The notes beneath the pieces were generated by a model, which worked only from the letters and a program-made list of their open reading frames with translations, did not search any database and was not told the origin of the DNA. The position numbers and the translations under genes were made by a program. Source: CAVUEG01 sp963740525 (lineage in GTDB: Bacteria; Actinomycetota; Actinomycetes; Propionibacteriales; Nocardioidaceae). Taken from it: a stretch of 64,000 nucleotides of DNA. Positions 62,021 to 64,000 of the stretch are shown piece after piece (position 1 is the first letter of the stretch; the number at the start of each line of letters is the position of its first letter). The stretch spans positions 1,364,001-1,428,000 of the forward strand of contig CAVUEG010000006.1 of assembly GCA_963740525.1 (NCBI GenBank), read 5' to 3'.

Positions 62021-62758
62021 ATGAGGAATCGGACTTCGATCGGCCGGACGCGGCCGCTGCTAGTGGCGATGACAGTCGTCCTCGTGGCGGGCGGAGCCGC
62101 GGCGGCCGCGGGCAGCTACGACGCGAACAACGCGCACAAGGTCGACGGCTTCCACGCCGTGGGCTCCAAGGCGGGGCCGGCGAAACGGGCCGGGAAGCTG
62201 GTCGCCACCGACCGGCACGGCCGCCTGCCGCGCGGAGCGATGTCCAAGGCGCCGAACTCCCAGCGGCTCGGCGGCTACACCCACACCCAGATGTCCACGA
62301 TGTCGATCGCCCCGCAGAGCTTCGGCATCGAGACGGGGGCCACGATGGGCTCGGGCGGCCCGTCGCTCGGAGCCGCCGGCGGGTCCGGGGTCCGGGTGAG
62401 CTTCGTGGTGCCCCCTGACCATGCCGCCGGGACCCCTGTGTACGCCGACATCGTCTACCGCGAGGACTCGCCCGGCGCCTGCTCGTGGTCGGTCTCGACC
62501 TCGGGGCTCGAGGGTCCGGACGGCCCCAACGATGTGAGCAACATCCACAACGGGGCCTGGTACGTCCCGGGTACCACCGGCTACTCGGGAACGATCTCGG
62601 TCCCCGCCGGGGCGGGCAACGCCCACACCGCCACATTCGAGTGGCCTTTCACCGCCGATCCGGGGATGTTCATCCAGTTCGGCCTGAGCCGAGATGGTGC
62701 GGCCGCGGCCGACACCTGCGGGTCGGTGACGATCTACGGGATGCAGATCAGGTACTGA
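62021..62758 (+). CDS. Secreted protein of unknown function
   Basis: The 245-residue protein starts at ATG 62021 with AGGAG nearby and has a signal-anchor segment (RPLLVAMTVVLVAGGAAAAAG). The N-terminal mature part (NAHKVDGFHAVGS, RAGKLVATDRHGRLPR, MSKAPNSQRLGGY) recalls the opening of surface or phage-tail-like actinobacterial proteins with a short collar motif; the C-terminal 140 residues are a beta-sandwich-like domain (SFVVPPDHAAGTPVYADIVY, YSGTISVPAGAGN, WPFTADPGMFIQFGLSRDG). I cannot name a family. Confidence 0.65.
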   Translation: MRNRTSIGRTRPLLVAMTVVLVAGGAAAAAGSYDANNAHKVDGFHAVGSKAGPAKRAGKLVATDRHGRLPRGAMSKAPNSQRLGGYTHTQMSTMSIAPQSFGIETGATMGSGGPSLGAAGGSGVRVSFVVPPDHAAGTPVYADIVYREDSPGACSWSVSTSGLEGPDGPNDVSNIHNGAWYVPGTTGYSGTISVPAGAGNAHTATFEWPFTADPGMFIQFGLSRDGAAAADTCGSVTIYGMQIRY

Positions 62759-62776
62759 CCCTGGTCCGACTGCCGC

Positions 62777-63430
62777 TCAGCGGACCCCCCGGGGACGGAA
62801 CTGGATGCTGAGGCGAGGACCTGTCGGGCACGCGGTCTTGAGGATCGCGTGCTCCCAGGTCCGCTGGCACGTCCCGCCCATCACCAGCAGGTCGCCGTGC
62901 CCGACCGGGAACGTGCGTGTGCCACCGCCACCTCGGGGGCGCAGCGACAGCCGCCGAGTCTCGCCGAGCGACAGGATCGCGACCAGGGTGTCCTCGTTCC
63001 GGCCGCGTCCGATCGTGTCCCCGTGCCAGGCGACGGAGTCGCGGCCGTCGCGGTAGTGGCACAGGCCTGCCGTGGTGAACCCCTCCGCGAAGGCCTCGCC
63101 GAGCGCAGCGCGGTAGTGCGCGCTCAGGGCCTCACGTGCCCGGTCCAGCGCGGGGTCGGGCCAGGGCTCGTCGGCGCCGTAGAACTTCGTGAGGCGGGGT
63201 ACGTCGACCACGCGGTCATACATCGAGCGTCGCTCGGCCTTCCACGGCACCTCCGCCACCAGGCGCGCGAAGAGACTGTCGGCTCCCGTCACCCACGCGG
63301 GCCGGACGTCGACCCAGGCCCCCGCGGTGAGCGGGTGCCTCTCCACGGAGCTGCCCAGCTCGGCAAGATGCGGCTGGTCATCCGGGTCGCAGGAGAGGTC
63401 GAAGATCGAGGTCTGCAGCTCGACGGACAT
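62777..63430 (-). CDS. alkB: AlkB-like 2-oxoglutarate/Fe(II) dioxygenase
   Basis: AlkB proteins repair alkylated DNA or RNA bases by oxidative demethylation. The 217-residue protein has the iron ligands HxD in AWHGDTIGRGRNED and the distal His in WEHAILKT, then the 2-oxoglutarate arginine in GPRLSIQFRPRGVR. LTKFYGADEPWPDP and LCHYRDGRDSVAWH are family typical. It is a single gene convergent with the secreted protein gene. Confidence 0.93.
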   Translation of the reverse strand: MSVELQTSIFDLSCDPDDQPHLAELGSSVERHPLTAGAWVDVRPAWVTGADSLFARLVAEVPWKAERRSMYDRVVDVPRLTKFYGADEPWPDPALDRAREALSAHYRAALGEAFAEGFTTAGLCHYRDGRDSVAWHGDTIGRGRNEDTLVAILSLGETRRLSLRPRGGGGTRTFPVGHGDLLVMGGTCQRTWEHAILKTACPTGPRLSIQFRPRGVR

Positions 63431-63469
63431 GCGGCCAGCGTACCTCGTGTCCGAACAGACGTTCGAACC

Positions 63470-64000
63470 TCAGCCCGCCGGCCCCACCGGTCCGGTGACC
63501 GGCGGGGTGGCACCGGTCGGGTCCGGGAGCTGGGGCGTGTCGAGCAGGCCGTTGGCCCGTGGGGTGAGCTGGTGCTCGATCCGGCCCAGCGCCATCGCGC
63601 CCAGGAGGACCAGCCCCAGGAGAAGCAGGCCGATGTACAGGCCGCCGAAGTGGTGTCCGATCAGGAAGCCGGCGACGGGAGGACCGGTCACCGCAGCAAG
63701 CTGGAAGCCGCTGGAGGTCACCGCGTTGTAGCGGCCGCGCAGGTGGTCGGGGGCCATGTCGTTCACCATCGCCGGGATCGTCGGCTGCAGCAGGGTCTCG
63801 CCCAGGGCGAAGACGGAGGCGCAGCCGGTCACCATCAGGGTCGCCGCCCAGGTCCCCGGCGCCAGGCCGGAGCCCGCGAGGAGAACCCACGACAAGGCCC
63901 AGATCAGGCACATCACGACGATCACCCGGGTGCGCCGCCGGCCCTCGATGCGCTGTAGCACCACGAGCTGGAGGAGCACGATCACCAGCGTGTTGGCCGC
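63470..64000 (-). CDS. Major facilitator superfamily transporter, C-terminal part (5' end beyond window)
   Basis: The reading frame is open through the right edge, so the N-terminus is missing. The visible 176 residues hold about five membrane helices, including VVMCLIWALSWVLLAG, ALGETLLQPTIPAMVNDM with the MFS-type loop APDHLRGRYNAVTSSGFQ, and GLYIGLLLLGLVLLGAMAL, then a proline-rich cytoplasmic tail. This looks like the second half of a drug/metabolite:proton transporter. Substrate unknown. Confidence 0.85.
   Translation of the reverse strand, partial: AANTLVIVLLQLVVLQRIEGRRRTRVIVVMCLIWALSWVLLAGSGLAPGTWAATLMVTGCASVFALGETLLQPTIPAMVNDMAPDHLRGRYNAVTSSGFQLAAVTGPPVAGFLIGHHFGGLYIGLLLLGLVLLGAMALGRIEHQLTPRANGLLDTPQLPDPTGATPPVTGPVGPAG

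Overview
The window is high-GC actinobacterial DNA, most like a Nocardioidaceae (Nocardioides-type) chromosome. The evidence is mycothiol synthesis (mshA), SenX3-RegX3 with PhoU, CarD, an HBHA-like protein, DUF3263 next to a LytR_C protein, a lone GroEL ending in a GGM repeat under CIRCE control, and many promoters of the leaderless actinobacterial type. No phage, insertion sequence, integron or CRISPR array was seen. The segment reads as chromosomal backbone with about 70 genes, one tRNA and very short intergenic gaps.

Layout. 1-3657 (minus): sulfate activation (cysD cut by the edge, a TauE/SafE anion transporter, and an APS kinase fused to a degenerate ATP-sulfurylase-like domain) and a DsrE-like protein. 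3682-8744 (plus): a 32-residue membrane peptide, a nitrobindin-like heme protein, Fur, YgfZ, a cupin, a large HTH protein and an asparaginase. 8859-20851 keeps the order of a conserved mycobacterial block: XRE regulator, HBHA-like, DUF2516, then SDR, mshA, YbjN, regX3-senX3, phoU, gpm. 22436-31803 is the carD / ispD / ispF / cysS / rlmB block, with nirD, a sulfite-oxidase-like protein and two tandem C39-like proteins inserted. 33060-36230 is a large hybrid histidine kinase. 37625-44461 is a maltose/maltodextrin operon (malEFG plus a GH13 enzyme) with a divergent LacI regulator. 44433-52925 is mixed: SoxR, tRNA-Thr, methyltransferase, lysyl-oxidase-like, PdxY, M23 peptidase, DODA dioxygenase, Ung, FetB-like, PHA-synthase-like hydrolase and an SDR. 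52922-57221 holds otsA and otsB around a Gfo/Idh oxidoreductase and the DUF3263-LytR_C pair. 57292-59891 is a SAM-riboswitch operon (ThrC-like, CysO-like sulfur carrier, ATP-grasp). groEL, a secreted protein, AlkB and a truncated MFS transporter close the window.

Two loci stand out. First, the full-length IspD has lost the dimer-arm motif that normally reaches into the partner active site, while a small IspD-like protein next to it has kept that motif and lost the CTP-binding loop; this suggests a hetero-oligomeric IspD. Second, a class-I SAM riboswitch precedes a threonine-synthase-like enzyme and a CysO-like sulfur carrier, which suggests homocysteine/methionine formation from a phosphohomoserine-type substrate with protein-bound sulfur rather than threonine synthesis.

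Four otherwise intact genes (tauE, typA, a C39-like gene and otsA, the last with four or five indels) show reading-frame breaks. Two of these genes are normally widely conserved, so sequencing or assembly indels are the likeliest explanation, and coordinates there should be read with that in mind. All functional calls come from reading motifs and gene order; no database search was run.
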